Notes: generated by a model from the letters alone, not told the origin. 64,000 bases of DNA from JAXGXJ01 sp963816155 (GCA_963816155.1 CAWFJE010000010.1:248001-312000), one strand, 5' to 3'. Counted from the stretch's first letter, positions 45,251 to 53,557 are shown. A program made the numbers and translations.

Positions 45251-47851
45251 TCAGTCGGTCTCGTAGATGCCGCCGTCCCACTTCTCGACCTCGATCTGCA
45301 TGGAATTGGGCGCCATGCCGCATGCGTACTTGGACATGTAGCGATCGGGGGACAGGATGTTCACGCATCCTCCGCGATCGGCGGACTTGCCGGGCTTGCC
45401 CAGCGGGTTGTACTCGGCACACGACTCGTAGGTGTGCACGGTACCCGGCTGGGTCCTCTCGCCCACCTGAGCGCACAGGATGACAGAGCCGCGATCATTG
45501 TACGCGCGGACCAGATCGCCGGCCTTGATGCCGCGGGCGGCCGCGTCGACGCTGTTGAGCCGGATGATCCAGTAGTAGTGCCCATCCACCAGGATGCGAT
45601 GGTCCTTGATGTCGTTCATGAAGCTGTCCTTACCATCACCCATGGTGTGGAAGGAGAAGCGCGGGTGCGGAGCCAGCATGCCCAGAGGATACTTCTTGGC
45701 CAGTTCGCAGCGCGGACCTTCCCAGGCCGGCACGTAGGTGTGCATGGCCGGACGGTACTCGTCCACGAAGCCCTGCTCCTCAAAATTCTTGAGGCTGGTG
45801 GAGATGAACTCCACCTTGCCCGTGCTTGTCTGCAGGCCCTTGCGACCCACGGTGTTGTTCAAGCGCGGGCCCCAGTCGGGGGTGTCCTTCTCGCGGTCCT
45901 CGGCGAACCAGCGGAGGGCAGGCGTCTTCTTGCGGTTCGGGTTGTCCGGCACCACGAAGTAGCCCTTCTTCATGAACTCCGCGAAGGTCATGTGCTTGGG
46001 CATGTCGGTGGCGTTGTAGTACTGCTCAACCCACTGCAGGTCGGTCTTGCCCTCGCTGAACATGGGCCCGATGCCCAGTTTGTCGGCGATCATGCAATAG
46101 ATGTCGTAGTCCGACTTGGACTCGCCCTCCGGCTCGATGCACTTGGCCTGCAGCGAGATGACGCGATGGTTGGTCTGCTGGAAGTTGTCGGGGATGTACC
46201 CGGAGCAGTTCGCGAACTCGGAGATGTCCCAACGCTCGAAGTTCGTGCAGGCCGGGAGGATGATGTCGGCGAAGGCGACCTCGCCCTCGAACCAGATGGA
46301 CTGGCTGACGACGAACTCCAGGCTCGGGTGCGTATACATCTGGGCGTAGCGGTTGGTCGCGGTCATGGTGCCGATCCACGGGCCCCCGTACTTCCACATC
46401 ATCTTGATCCGGGGGTAGCCGGGAGCCGGATACTGGTACTGGTGGAACTGAGCCTGGATGTCGGCGCCGCAGAAGCCCTTGCCCGACCACTCGAACTTCC
46501 CGTCCATGATGCATTCGGGCACCTTGAGGCGCGGGATGTGCTGGCCGGCGGGAGTGTTGAGTTGCGGGGGCGACGGGAAGGTGGTCTTGCCGTCGAACAT
46601 GCGCCAAGCGAACTTGAAGCCGGCTGCCGTGTTCTCGCAGTCGCCGGAGATGCCGCCCTCGGCGTAGCCGGGGAAGTAGAACTCGTAGTCGGTGGGAACA
46701 CCCTGCGTGGTGGAGTAGATGTTGGAACCCGGCTTGCCCATGCCCTGCATGGTGGCGAGGGCGATCATGCCCCGCGCCCATTCGATACCGTGGGAGGCCC
46801 GGCAGGCTCCGCCCCAGCCGCCCAGACCGCCGGCCGCCAGCATGGTCTTCTTCTTACCCCACTCCCGAGCCAGCGCCCGGATCTCGCAGGCCGGTACGCC
46901 CGACTCGGCCTCGGCCCATTCGCAGGTCTTGGGAACGCCGTCGGTCTTGCCCAGGACGTAGTCGGCCCATTCCTCGAAGCCGTGGGTGTGAGTGGCCACG
47001 TACTCCTTGTCGTAGGTGCCTTCGGTGAGCCAGGTGTAGGCGATGGCGAAGGAGAGCGCGTGGTCGGTGCCGATCTTGGGCGAGAACCACTTGTCGCCGA
47101 TGAGGCCGGCGGTGTGATTGTAGAACGGGTCGATGAAGACCATCTTGATGCCCAGGTCCTTCATCCAGTAGCGGCGAACGGTCGACTCGTGGGCCGAGTA
47201 GATGCCGGTGTTGACTTCCGGGTCGGCCGACCAGAACACGATCATCTCGGTGTTCTGCAGGGTGTCCGCGAGCAGGTCGTACTGCTCGGGGTTACCCAGG
47301 CGCCAACTGAAGCCCCACATGTGCATGCCGCCCCAGTGCCAGCCTTCCCAGCTGTCGGGGTTGTGGTCGGCATAGGTGATGCCCACCATGTTCATGAAGC
47401 GGAAGTACGTGCTGTGCCGGTAGCCCACGTTGCCCCACATATGGTGCGAACTGGGGCTGGTGAGGATGGCGGCAGGCCCCGCTTCGCGCTTGACACGGTT
47501 GATCTCGCTGACGACGATGTCGGTGGCCTCGTCCCAGGAGATGGGCTCGTATCCGGAGATGCCGCGATTCTCTATGTTGCGCTCGCCGTTGGGGTCGAAG
47601 TCCACGCGCTTCATGGGGGTCTTGATGCGCTTGTCGGAGTAGATCATGGACTTGAAGCCGGCCGTGTAGACCGAATATGTGGTCTTGCGCGGTGGGGTGA
47701 AGGTCTTCCCTCTGGCTTCGATCTTCCACGGTGCCGCGTCCACGCTGTCGTCGAGGTCCATCGGCGTTATCCGAACGATCTTGCCGTCCTCGACATAGAC
47801 AAAGACGGGTCCCCCCGTTGATGAGTTCGTCAAGCGAACTACTTCACCCAT
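45251..47851 (-). CDS. athL: Pyrogallol:phloroglucinol transhydroxylase, large (Mo) subunit
   Basis: An 866-residue bis-MGD molybdenum enzyme. The N-terminus M-G-E-V-V-R-L-T-N-S-S and long stretches such as SSHHMWGNVGYRHSTYFRFM and NPDSWEGWHWGGMHMW match, from memory, the P. acidigallici enzyme (875 residues) closely. The Mo-ligating serine corresponds to Ser167 in D-S-W, with the adjacent catalytic Asp166, His136/137 and Tyr144; the later active-site tyrosine segments YEFYFPGYAEGG and NCSGYIPDN are also present. It moves a hydroxyl between 1,2,3,5-tetrahydroxybenzene and pyrogallol to give phloroglucinol in the cytoplasm without net redox change. No Tat signal. This is the most secure functional anchor of the island. 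Confidence 0.95.
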   Translation of the reverse strand: MGEVVRLTNSSTGGPVFVYVEDGKIVRITPMDLDDSVDAAPWKIEARGKTFTPPRKTTYSVYTAGFKSMIYSDKRIKTPMKRVDFDPNGERNIENRGISGYEPISWDEATDIVVSEINRVKREAGPAAILTSPSSHHMWGNVGYRHSTYFRFMNMVGITYADHNPDSWEGWHWGGMHMWGFSWRLGNPEQYDLLADTLQNTEMIVFWSADPEVNTGIYSAHESTVRRYWMKDLGIKMVFIDPFYNHTAGLIGDKWFSPKIGTDHALSFAIAYTWLTEGTYDKEYVATHTHGFEEWADYVLGKTDGVPKTCEWAEAESGVPACEIRALAREWGKKKTMLAAGGLGGWGGACRASHGIEWARGMIALATMQGMGKPGSNIYSTTQGVPTDYEFYFPGYAEGGISGDCENTAAGFKFAWRMFDGKTTFPSPPQLNTPAGQHIPRLKVPECIMDGKFEWSGKGFCGADIQAQFHQYQYPAPGYPRIKMMWKYGGPWIGTMTATNRYAQMYTHPSLEFVVSQSIWFEGEVAFADIILPACTNFERWDISEFANCSGYIPDNFQQTNHRVISLQAKCIEPEGESKSDYDIYCMIADKLGIGPMFSEGKTDLQWVEQYYNATDMPKHMTFAEFMKKGYFVVPDNPNRKKTPALRWFAEDREKDTPDWGPRLNNTVGRKGLQTSTGKVEFISTSLKNFEEQGFVDEYRPAMHTYVPAWEGPRCELAKKYPLGMLAPHPRFSFHTMGDGKDSFMNDIKDHRILVDGHYYWIIRLNSVDAAARGIKAGDLVRAYNDRGSVILCAQVGERTQPGTVHTYESCAEYNPLGKPGKSADRGGCVNILSPDRYMSKYACGMAPNSMQIEVEKWDGGIYETD

Positions 47852-48023
47852 TCCTCACCTCTCCTTGGCTCTGGTGCAGATACGTGTCGCTCAGTTGGAT
47901 GGGGCGGCTCCCTCTGGCGGCGCCGGTCCCCCAGCGCTGCCAGCTTAAATATACCCGGCGCACATCAGTTTGATCTTGCCGGCTTCACGAGTAGCTTCCC
48001 GTGGTCCGTTCGATGAGAGGGTG

Positions 48024-48045
48024 TTCCATAGAGCGGAATGATTCC
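48024..48045. promoter_or_regulatory. Candidate IclR operator before the transhydroxylase operon
   Basis: TTCC-ATAGAGC-GGAA followed by TGATTCC repeats the TTCC-N7-GGAA-N-TTCC layout of the site at 42595-42620; GGAATGATTCC (48035-48045) is a perfect palindrome. It lies about 175-195 nt before the large-subunit ATG. The 239-nt gap otherwise shows no gene. Confidence 0.5.
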
Positions 48046-48090
48046 CCCCTACACGCCTCCACCTACCAAGTGGCGAAGGCCGTGGTGCGT

Positions 48091-48930
48091 CTACGCCTTC
48101 TCGAGGAAGATGGTGCCCAGGTTGATGCTGGCGGCCGGCGTGACGGTGGTGGAGTAGGTCTTATAGCCGGCGGCCTCCACGGTCACCGTGTATTCCTTGC
48201 CGGCGTCGAGCTTGTCGACCACGAACTCGCTGTAGTTGTTGGCCACTCCCTCACCCACGGTCGCGCCGCCGGACTGGACGGTGACCTGCGCGCCCTCGGC
48301 GCACTCGTCGGTATCCTGAAACACGGCGCTGCCGGAAACGAAGATCTTGTCCCACCTGTACAGGTTCTTGTATTTGACCCGCGGGCTCGTGTCGAACTCG
48401 GCCTGGTAGTCCTCGAGGCCCTCGTCGGCCACGATCTTGGCCCATTCGGCATCATCGGCCAGCACCAGGCGGATGGCGTTGGTGGGGCAGACCTGCGAGC
48501 AGCGGGTCTCGGTCCAGCCTTCATCGATGAGGTGGGCGCAGCCCGTGCATTTCTGCGCTACCTCCTGCTCCTCGTTCCAGTAGATGGCGCCGTAGGGACA
48601 GGTGGGGACGATCTCCGGATGGCCCTTGGCCTTCTGCGGGTCGATGATCACCAAGCCGTCCTCACGCCGGTAGATAGTGCCCTCGGGTGAGTTCTTCATG
48701 CAGAGCGCATCGGCGCAGTGCTGGCAGGGCATGGGCAGGTAGCCCACCTGCACGATGGGGTACTGCCCCCGTTCCTTGCGATGGATGTTCAGCCACCTGT
48801 GACCCGACCAAGGCTGGGCGAGGGAATAGGGCAGGAAGTCGTTACCGACGAACTCGTCCTTATCGGCCAGAAAGCAGTCGTTGCAGTCGTGGCAGCGGGC
48901 CACGTCGATGACCATGTTCCATTTCTTCAT
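48091..48930 (-). CDS. Transhydroxylase-type Fe-S subunit without its own large subunit
   Basis: A 279-residue paralogue of the two small subunits nearby: C-H-D-C-N-D-C near residue 12, CQHCADALC near 67, CPYGAIYW near 105, CTGCAHLI near 120, and a C-terminal carboxypeptidase-regulatory-like domain (about 195-279) with GKEYTVTVEAAGYKTYSTTV. It has no adjacent large subunit of its own; the next gene downstream (239 nt away) is the transhydroxylase large subunit, which already has a dedicated partner on its other side. It might be an alternative electron partner or a relic of a lost molybdoenzyme. No signal peptide. Confidence 0.88.
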   Translation of the reverse strand: MKKWNMVIDVARCHDCNDCFLADKDEFVGNDFLPYSLAQPWSGHRWLNIHRKERGQYPIVQVGYLPMPCQHCADALCMKNSPEGTIYRREDGLVIIDPQKAKGHPEIVPTCPYGAIYWNEEQEVAQKCTGCAHLIDEGWTETRCSQVCPTNAIRLVLADDAEWAKIVADEGLEDYQAEFDTSPRVKYKNLYRWDKIFVSGSAVFQDTDECAEGAQVTVQSGGATVGEGVANNYSEFVVDKLDAGKEYTVTVEAAGYKTYSTTVTPAASINLGTIFLEKA

Positions 48931-48956
48931 GTCGTCCGTTCCTCTCGGCTCCTAGG

Positions 48957-49113
48957 GGCTGCTGAACAACGCAACCTCGGCCCCCAGAGCGCTCTGGCCG
49001 GCGCGAGAGCACGTCCTCGGTCGCGCCAATAGCGCCGCTATAGGCACTCCCTGCGTCCTTCTCTCGCACTCGCCCGGCGCGCTCTGACGTCGACGCGTCA
49101 TTGTGCAGCAGCC
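48957..49113. repeat. Small palindromic repeat element, copy 2
   Basis: GGCTGCTGAACAA (48957-48969) and TTGTGCAGCAGCC (49101-49113) are inverted repeats with one mismatch, bounding 157 nt of GC-rich, partly self-complementary DNA. The ends match copy 1 at 32765-32847. It occupies much of the 353-nt gap between the orphan Fe-S subunit and the cyclase gene; no reading frame in it looks real. Confidence 0.65.
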
Positions 49114-49187
49114 TTCTGGCGGAACGGCAATCCCGGTGGGCGGAATCACCGCAGGCAAAAGGCTACCACAGAGGTCCCCCGTTGAAG

Positions 49188-49222
49188 AAACCCCCCGCCG
49201 GTATCCACCGACGGGGGGTTCT
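49188..49222 (-). terminator. Terminator of the ring-cleavage operon
   Basis: AACCCCCCGCCGG and CCGACGGGGGGTT pair with one mismatch around a six-base loop; the minus strand continues TTTCTTCAAC. A further imperfect hairpin (about 49227-49286) lies between it and the stop of the cyclase-family gene. Confidence 0.8.
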
Positions 49223-49283
49223 GTGCAACATTCCGTACCAGTCCGACCCCCTCGCCTAGCGACGGGCGGGGTCAGACCGAATG

Positions 49284-50240
49284 TTAATAACCGGAAACCG
49301 GGCCGTACCCTGTGCCGCAGTACGTGTAGGTCCTGTCTGGAACATCGTTCACGTCGTCTTCATCGATCTCGGCCACGCAGCGGACCATGGAGCCGTCGCC
49401 CATGTACCAGCGGATCGGGAAGCAGAAGAACCGGAAACGCTTGCCGGACACCTTGTCCAGGTCTCCACCTAGGTTCTCGACGCCCACGATGCCGTGACCC
49501 AGCATCTGCTTGTGGCAGGGCTCCCAGGTGCCTTCGTTGCCCAGGGCTTCAAGATCGCCGAACCTGGCGTCATAAGCGGCCTGGCCATGAAGTTTGATGT
49601 AGGCCGCCTTCTCGAATTCGGCATAGGCTTCCTCACCGAACTGCTCAGCGTATTCTACTGTGATAGGCCTCCCCGAGTTTCCGGGCAGATTCATCTGCGG
49701 CGGGCCGTTCTTGCCCATGGCCGTATGAAGCGGATGATCCAGTGCCTGCGAATCCATGGCCACGCACTTGACCTGGTGCTTCACGAACCACTTGCCGGCT
49801 TCGAGGCCGGTACCGCACGCATAGTGGTAGTAGTCTCTGGAGTCGTCGAACAGGCGATGCATGCCGGTGTTCAGGCAGACGACCATGCCCTTGAGCTCTT
49901 CCGGCTTGATGTTCGCGCGCTTGCAGGCGTCCTCGAGATGCTCGGGCAGGATCAGGCCCCACTTGTGGATCTTGATCTCGAGACAGACCGCGTCACCCGT
50001 GTAGGCGTCAACAGGCATCTCGTGGGTATAGCGAGCCCTCTTGCCGTCGAATTCGCGTTCCATGACGTGACGAGGCGCGTCGGCATGAGTGCCCGTATGC
50101 TGAACGCAATCGACCCGCTGGGTGAGGACGCCGCCCTTGGCCATGGTGTGCATCGAATCGATGACCGGCTTAACGAAATACGGCCAGCGAGGAATCTCCG
50201 CACTGAAGGGATGGGTCAGGTCAACAAATACTTTGCCCAT
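49284..50240 (-). CDS. Cyclase-family metal hydrolase, predicted dihydrophloroglucinol cyclohydrolase
   Basis: A 318-residue member of the cyclase (kynurenine-formamidase-like) family. The metal-binding signature appears as H-T-G-T-H-A-D-A-P-R-H near residue 47, with DLTHPFS at the N-terminus and GHGIVGVENLGGD near residue 250. The family hydrolyses cyclic amides or ketones; in Clostridium scatologenes a Mn-dependent member opens the dihydrophloroglucinol ring to 3-hydroxy-5-oxohexanoate. That assignment here rests on the neighbours, not on residues alone. It is the last gene of the four-gene operon, before a terminator. ATG 50240 is preceded by GAAGGAG, rather far upstream. Confidence 0.85.
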   Translation of the reverse strand: MGKVFVDLTHPFSAEIPRWPYFVKPVIDSMHTMAKGGVLTQRVDCVQHTGTHADAPRHVMEREFDGKRARYTHEMPVDAYTGDAVCLEIKIHKWGLILPEHLEDACKRANIKPEELKGMVVCLNTGMHRLFDDSRDYYHYACGTGLEAGKWFVKHQVKCVAMDSQALDHPLHTAMGKNGPPQMNLPGNSGRPITVEYAEQFGEEAYAEFEKAAYIKLHGQAAYDARFGDLEALGNEGTWEPCHKQMLGHGIVGVENLGGDLDKVSGKRFRFFCFPIRWYMGDGSMVRCVAEIDEDDVNDVPDRTYTYCGTGYGPVSGY

Positions 50241-50347
50241 GATCGTTCTTCTTCTCCTTCTCTCGTTTCTGTTCCGACATACGGGCACGTTTGTGCCCGG
50301 ACTGTCCATGGTCGCCGGCCCGCGTCGCCGCGCGCCGGCCTCTACGT

Positions 50348-51310
50348 CTACTTGGGTTCCGCCTCTTTCATCTCGCGCACGGCCTTGCACAGGTAGCTGA
50401 GCATATTGGCCCGGAGAGCTTTCTGCCCCTCCGGCGTCCAGGTCTGGAAGCCGACGCCTCCCGACTTGAAGCCCAACTCGCCCTTCTCCACCTTCGCCTT
50501 GAGAAGGGGCGAAGGCTCGTGCGAGTCCTCCAGGTGTTTTAGCACATAGCTGTGTATAGACAAGGTAAGGTCGAGACCTACCATGTCGGCGTTCTCCAGC
50601 GGAGCCATCACAGGGAGGCGCAGGCCGGGACCGTACTTGAGGCTCTCGTCCACCGTCGCCGCGTCGGCGATGCCGCGCTCCACGATGGAGATGGCCTCAC
50701 GCCACAGCGCATGCTGCAGCCGGTTGGCGATGAACCCCGGCACGTCCTTCTTGGCGTGCACCGGGCGCTTGCCGATGGCTCGATGGAGCTCCATCGTCAG
50801 ATCCACCACCCAGGGCGGCGTCTCTTCCGTCTGCACGACTTCGACCAGAGGGATAAGGAACGGCGGGTTCCACCAGTGAGTGCCCAGGATCCGCTCCCGG
50901 CCCTGCGACGTGCTGGCGATCTCGGTGGGGCTCATTACCGAGGTGTTGGTCGCAAGTACCACGTCGGGCCCGCACATCTGGTCCAGCTTCTGGAAGGTGT
51001 CCTGCTTGAGGGCCATGTCCTCGGCGACGCACTCGAGTATGAACTGAGCGTCTGCGGCAGCCTCTTCCATGTCCTGCGTGGTCGTCACGCGGGCTACGGT
51101 CGCATCCACGTCTTCGAGCTTTCCGAGACCGCGTTCGGCCAGGAAGGTCAAGTCATTGCGCATACCTACGACGGCCTTCTCCAGCGTCTCGGCCCGGCGG
51201 CTGTAGAGCCCCACCGGATAGCCGGCGCCGGCAAACACCATGGCGCAACCGTGCCCCATGGCGCCCCCGCCGATTATGGCGATCTTCTTGACATCTTCCA
51301 GCTTGATCAT
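50348..51310 (-). CDS. 3-hydroxyacyl-CoA dehydrogenase-family enzyme, predicted 3-hydroxy-5-oxohexanoate dehydrogenase
   Basis: A 320-residue NAD-dependent dehydrogenase. The N-terminal Rossmann motif is G-G-G-A-M-G-H-G near residue 14, followed by ILECVAEDMALKQ, ATNTSVMSPTEIA and GTHWWNPPFLIPLVEV, where the His is the family catalytic residue; the C-terminal helical domain has VPGFIANRLQHALWREA. In the phloroglucinol pathway an enzyme of this family oxidises (S)-3-hydroxy-5-oxohexanoate to triacetate. The free-acid substrate is inferred from context. The ATG overlaps the SDR gene stop (ATGA). Confidence 0.88.
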   Translation of the reverse strand: MIKLEDVKKIAIIGGGAMGHGCAMVFAGAGYPVGLYSRRAETLEKAVVGMRNDLTFLAERGLGKLEDVDATVARVTTTQDMEEAAADAQFILECVAEDMALKQDTFQKLDQMCGPDVVLATNTSVMSPTEIASTSQGRERILGTHWWNPPFLIPLVEVVQTEETPPWVVDLTMELHRAIGKRPVHAKKDVPGFIANRLQHALWREAISIVERGIADAATVDESLKYGPGLRLPVMAPLENADMVGLDLTLSIHSYVLKHLEDSHEPSPLLKAKVEKGELGFKSGGVGFQTWTPEGQKALRANMLSYLCKAVREMKEAEPK

Positions 51311-52113
51311 CCAGCCACCGCCCCGCCGTCGACTGAGAGGATGAGACCGGTCACGTAGTCGGAGGCCGGAGAGGCGAGGAACACCGCGGGACCTACGAAA
51401 TCGTCCAGTTCAGCAGCCCGGCCCAGGGGAATACGCGCCATGAAGATCTTGACCATCTCAGGATCGTTCTTGATCTGCTGCGTGAGCGGGGTCCAGAAGA
51501 TGGAGGGAGCGATAGCGTTGACGTTGATCTTGTACTTCGCCCACTCGGTCGCCAGCTGCTTGGTGAGCAGATGGACGGCGCCCTTGGAGGTGCCGTAAGC
51601 CGCATATCCACCGGGATGGCCGAGGAATCCGCGTACCGAGCCGATAGTGATGACCTTGCCGCCGTCACCCTGCTTGATGTACTCCGCACCCGCGTATTTG
51701 GCGCACAGCAGGCTGCCGCGCACGTTGACGTCCATGACCTTCTGCCACTCGTCGATGTCGAAGGTCTCGGCCGGCTGGCGGTTGCCGGCGGTACCGGCCA
51801 CCGTGACCATGACGTTGACCTTGCCGAAGTCCCTGATGACGCCTTCCATGGCGGTCTTGACGCTGTCGTCGTCGGTGACGTTGACGGCAGTGGCGGTCGC
51901 CTTGCGGCCCAATCCTTGAATGTCGGCGACGACATCTTCCATGATGTCGGTCTTGATGTCCCAGCAGGCGACGTCGGCGCCGTGCACGGCGAGACCCTTA
52001 GCCAGCGCGTGTCCGAGCGTGCCGCCCGCACCGGTGACTACCGCCACCCTGCCGGTCAGATCGAAGATATTCTTCAGTTCCTCGACCGTCTTCCTTGGTG
52101 TTTCCTCAGCCAT
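51307..52113 (-). CDS. Short-chain dehydrogenase, predicted phloroglucinol reductase
   Basis: A 268-residue classical SDR. The cofactor motif T-G-A-G-G-T-L-G lies near residue 27; the catalytic Ser is in ITIGSVRG near 146 and Tyr/Lys in Y-A-A-Y-G-T-S-K near 160. NVTDDDS and VAGTAGNR are standard SDR segments. Phloroglucinol reductases are NADPH-dependent SDR enzymes that convert phloroglucinol to dihydrophloroglucinol. Generic SDR chemistry is certain; this substrate follows from the operon, which contains each later step. GGAGG precedes ATG 52113. Confidence 0.88.
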   Translation of the reverse strand: MAEETPRKTVEELKNIFDLTGRVAVVTGAGGTLGHALAKGLAVHGADVACWDIKTDIMEDVVADIQGLGRKATATAVNVTDDDSVKTAMEGVIRDFGKVNVMVTVAGTAGNRQPAETFDIDEWQKVMDVNVRGSLLCAKYAGAEYIKQGDGGKVITIGSVRGFLGHPGGYAAYGTSKGAVHLLTKQLATEWAKYKINVNAIAPSIFWTPLTQQIKNDPEMVKIFMARIPLGRAAELDDFVGPAVFLASPASDYVTGLILSVDGGAVAG

Positions 52114-52213
52114 CTCTATCCTCCAGGTTCGGGTTTGTGCTCTCTTCCGGCGGCCGCACTACGCACGGCCTGCGTGGAACGGCAGGGCAGCCATGCCGCC
52201 CGGCGTCTGACAC

Positions 52214-53038
52214 CTAGTTCTTGGGCGGCAGTCCCAGGATCGCCCTGGCCTCAGCCACGTTGGCTACCGGTCGCTTAAACTCGGCCGCCAGCCGCTGCAC
52301 CTTCTCCACGAACTCGTAGTTGTGCTTTGCAAGCACGTCCTTGCTCAGATATACATTGTCCTCCATGCCCACCCGCACGTGGCCGCCCATGTTGATCGCC
52401 ATAGCGGTGATGAGGTTGGCCGTGGGGCCGCAGCCGAACGCCGACCAGGTGGAGCCCTCAGGAAACGAGTCTATCAGGTGGACGAGGTTCCTCGCGTTGC
52501 CTTCCATCCCACCCCACACGTGCATGCAGCACTGGAAGTGGATAGGAGCCTTCAGGAAGCCGTCTTTGAGCAGGCGTTTGGCGTTCCAGACCATGCCGGC
52601 GTCGAACACTTCGACTTCGGGCTTGATGCCGTTCTCGTTGTAGGCCGTCCCGAGCTTCTCGAGGAATGTCGGGGAGTTGAGGAAGACGCCCTGGTAGAAG
52701 TTCATGGAGCCGGCGTCGAACGTGCCCATGTCAGGCTTGATCTCCACATGGGGCAGGATCCGTTCCTCATCGGTGAAACCCAGGCCGCCGGAGCTGGTCA
52801 TGTTAACGATGATGTCGCACTTCTCGCGGACCAGGCCGACGGTTTCGCGAAACCTCTCCAGATCCATGGTGGCCTTGCCCTCTTCGGTGCGCACGTGGAT
52901 GTGCGCGACAGAGGCGCCGGCCTGGTAGGCCAAATACACTTCCTCGGCGATCTCGTCCGGCTGCGTGGGAAGATAAGGAGTGTTCTCCTTGGTCGTCATG
53001 GCCCCGGTGCACGCCACAGTGATGATGAGTTTTTCCAT
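52214..53038 (-). CDS. BKACE-family (DUF849) lyase, predicted triacetate acetoacetate-lyase
   Basis: A 274-residue beta-keto acid cleavage enzyme. The zinc ligands are visible in H-I-H-V-R near residue 48 and in V-G-M-E-D-N near 229; TCTGAM-like ACTGAMTTK, MTSSGG, and WSAFGCGPT are family segments. BKACE enzymes transfer a beta-keto acid fragment to acetyl-CoA, releasing acetoacetate. In the C. scatologenes phloroglucinol pathway a member cleaves triacetate. It is the first gene of the operon, with GGAGG eight nt before ATG 53038. The family is secure, the substrate is inferred. Confidence 0.9.
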   Translation of the reverse strand: MEKLIITVACTGAMTTKENTPYLPTQPDEIAEEVYLAYQAGASVAHIHVRTEEGKATMDLERFRETVGLVREKCDIIVNMTSSGGLGFTDEERILPHVEIKPDMGTFDAGSMNFYQGVFLNSPTFLEKLGTAYNENGIKPEVEVFDAGMVWNAKRLLKDGFLKAPIHFQCCMHVWGGMEGNARNLVHLIDSFPEGSTWSAFGCGPTANLITAMAINMGGHVRVGMEDNVYLSKDVLAKHNYEFVEKVQRLAAEFKRPVANVAEARAILGLPPKN

Positions 53039-53212
53039 ACGTTGACCTCCACAAGATTGTGTCCACTGCACTCGACCGAAGCCTACCCTCTTCGGGTCCC
53101 CCGGTGAGCCAGAGATGTCAGCCTAGATGTGGCCGTGGCTCCACCTACGAGAGAAGCTCGCATCGCCTCAATACTCTACACCATCGTCCGCCCGCGCCAA
53201 AGCCGCCGACGC

Positions 53213-53515
53213 TCAGCCGATGAATACCGATCCCATCAGAAGGCCGGACGGGACCTCGCGGGCCTGGGCCGAACTGCCCACCGGAAAGATCTCCCAGCCC
53301 AGAGAAGACGCCAGTTCGAAGCAGTCGATGCCCACCTCTTCCATGGAGGGCCGGGCTATCAGATTATGCCGGCACTTCTGCCCCGCCAGAACGGCGCAAT
53401 CCACCTTGTGACAGAAGGTACTCTTGCAGCTCCCGGCGCCGAAGCCAACCGACACGGCCGCCCGGGCCCGGTCTACGGGGGCTATCCTCGAGGTGGCGGC
53501 CAGAGCGAATTCCAT
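53213..53515 (-). CDS. DUF2284-like metal-binding protein, C-terminal half only
   Basis: About 100 residues from ATG 53515. The cysteine-rich stretch C-K-S-T-F-C-H-K-V-D-C...G-Q-K-C-R-H with A-R-P-S-M-E-E-V-G-I-D resembles the C-terminal half of DUF2284 proteins, which are about 160-200 residues long and probably bind a metal or Fe-S cluster. The N-terminal half is missing: upstream DNA holds the divergent tRNA promoter. The frame is open to 53581, but that extension does not resemble the family. It may be a truncated remnant. It lies 174 nt before the BKACE gene; no good ribosome site was seen. Confidence 0.5.
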   Translation of the reverse strand: MEFALAATSRIAPVDRARAAVSVGFGAGSCKSTFCHKVDCAVLAGQKCRHNLIARPSMEEVGIDCFELASSLGWEIFPVGSSAQAREVPSGLLMGSVFIG

Positions 53516-53551
53516 GCTCGTAAAGATACCATCGGGCGGGGGTGTATCGAC

Positions 53552-53557
53552 TATAAT
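53552..53557 (+). promoter_or_regulatory. -10 box of the tRNA-Leu promoter
   Basis: A consensus TATAAT lies 28 nt before the mature tRNA. No clear -35 hexamer was found at the usual spacing. Confidence 0.55.

Noticed and set aside
45434..47821. 795-codon plus-strand frame opposite the transhydroxylase large subunit
   Set aside because: Val/Gly/His-rich shadow of the minus-strand gene; no ribosome site or motif.
39967..47851. Molybdoenzymes as membrane-bound respiratory DMSO/polysulfide reductases
   Set aside because: No Tat signal, no N-terminal Fe-S motif in the large subunits, and no membrane anchor subunit; the beta-sandwich domain on the small subunits is the transhydroxylase layout.
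32765..49113. CRISPR array or integron-type repeat
   Set aside because: Only two copies far apart with inverted ends and unequal interiors; no regular spacing and no cas or integrase gene.
49284..50240. Cyclase-family gene as kynurenine formamidase
   Set aside because: The metal motif alone would allow it, but no kynurenine-pathway gene is nearby, whereas every other phloroglucinol step is.
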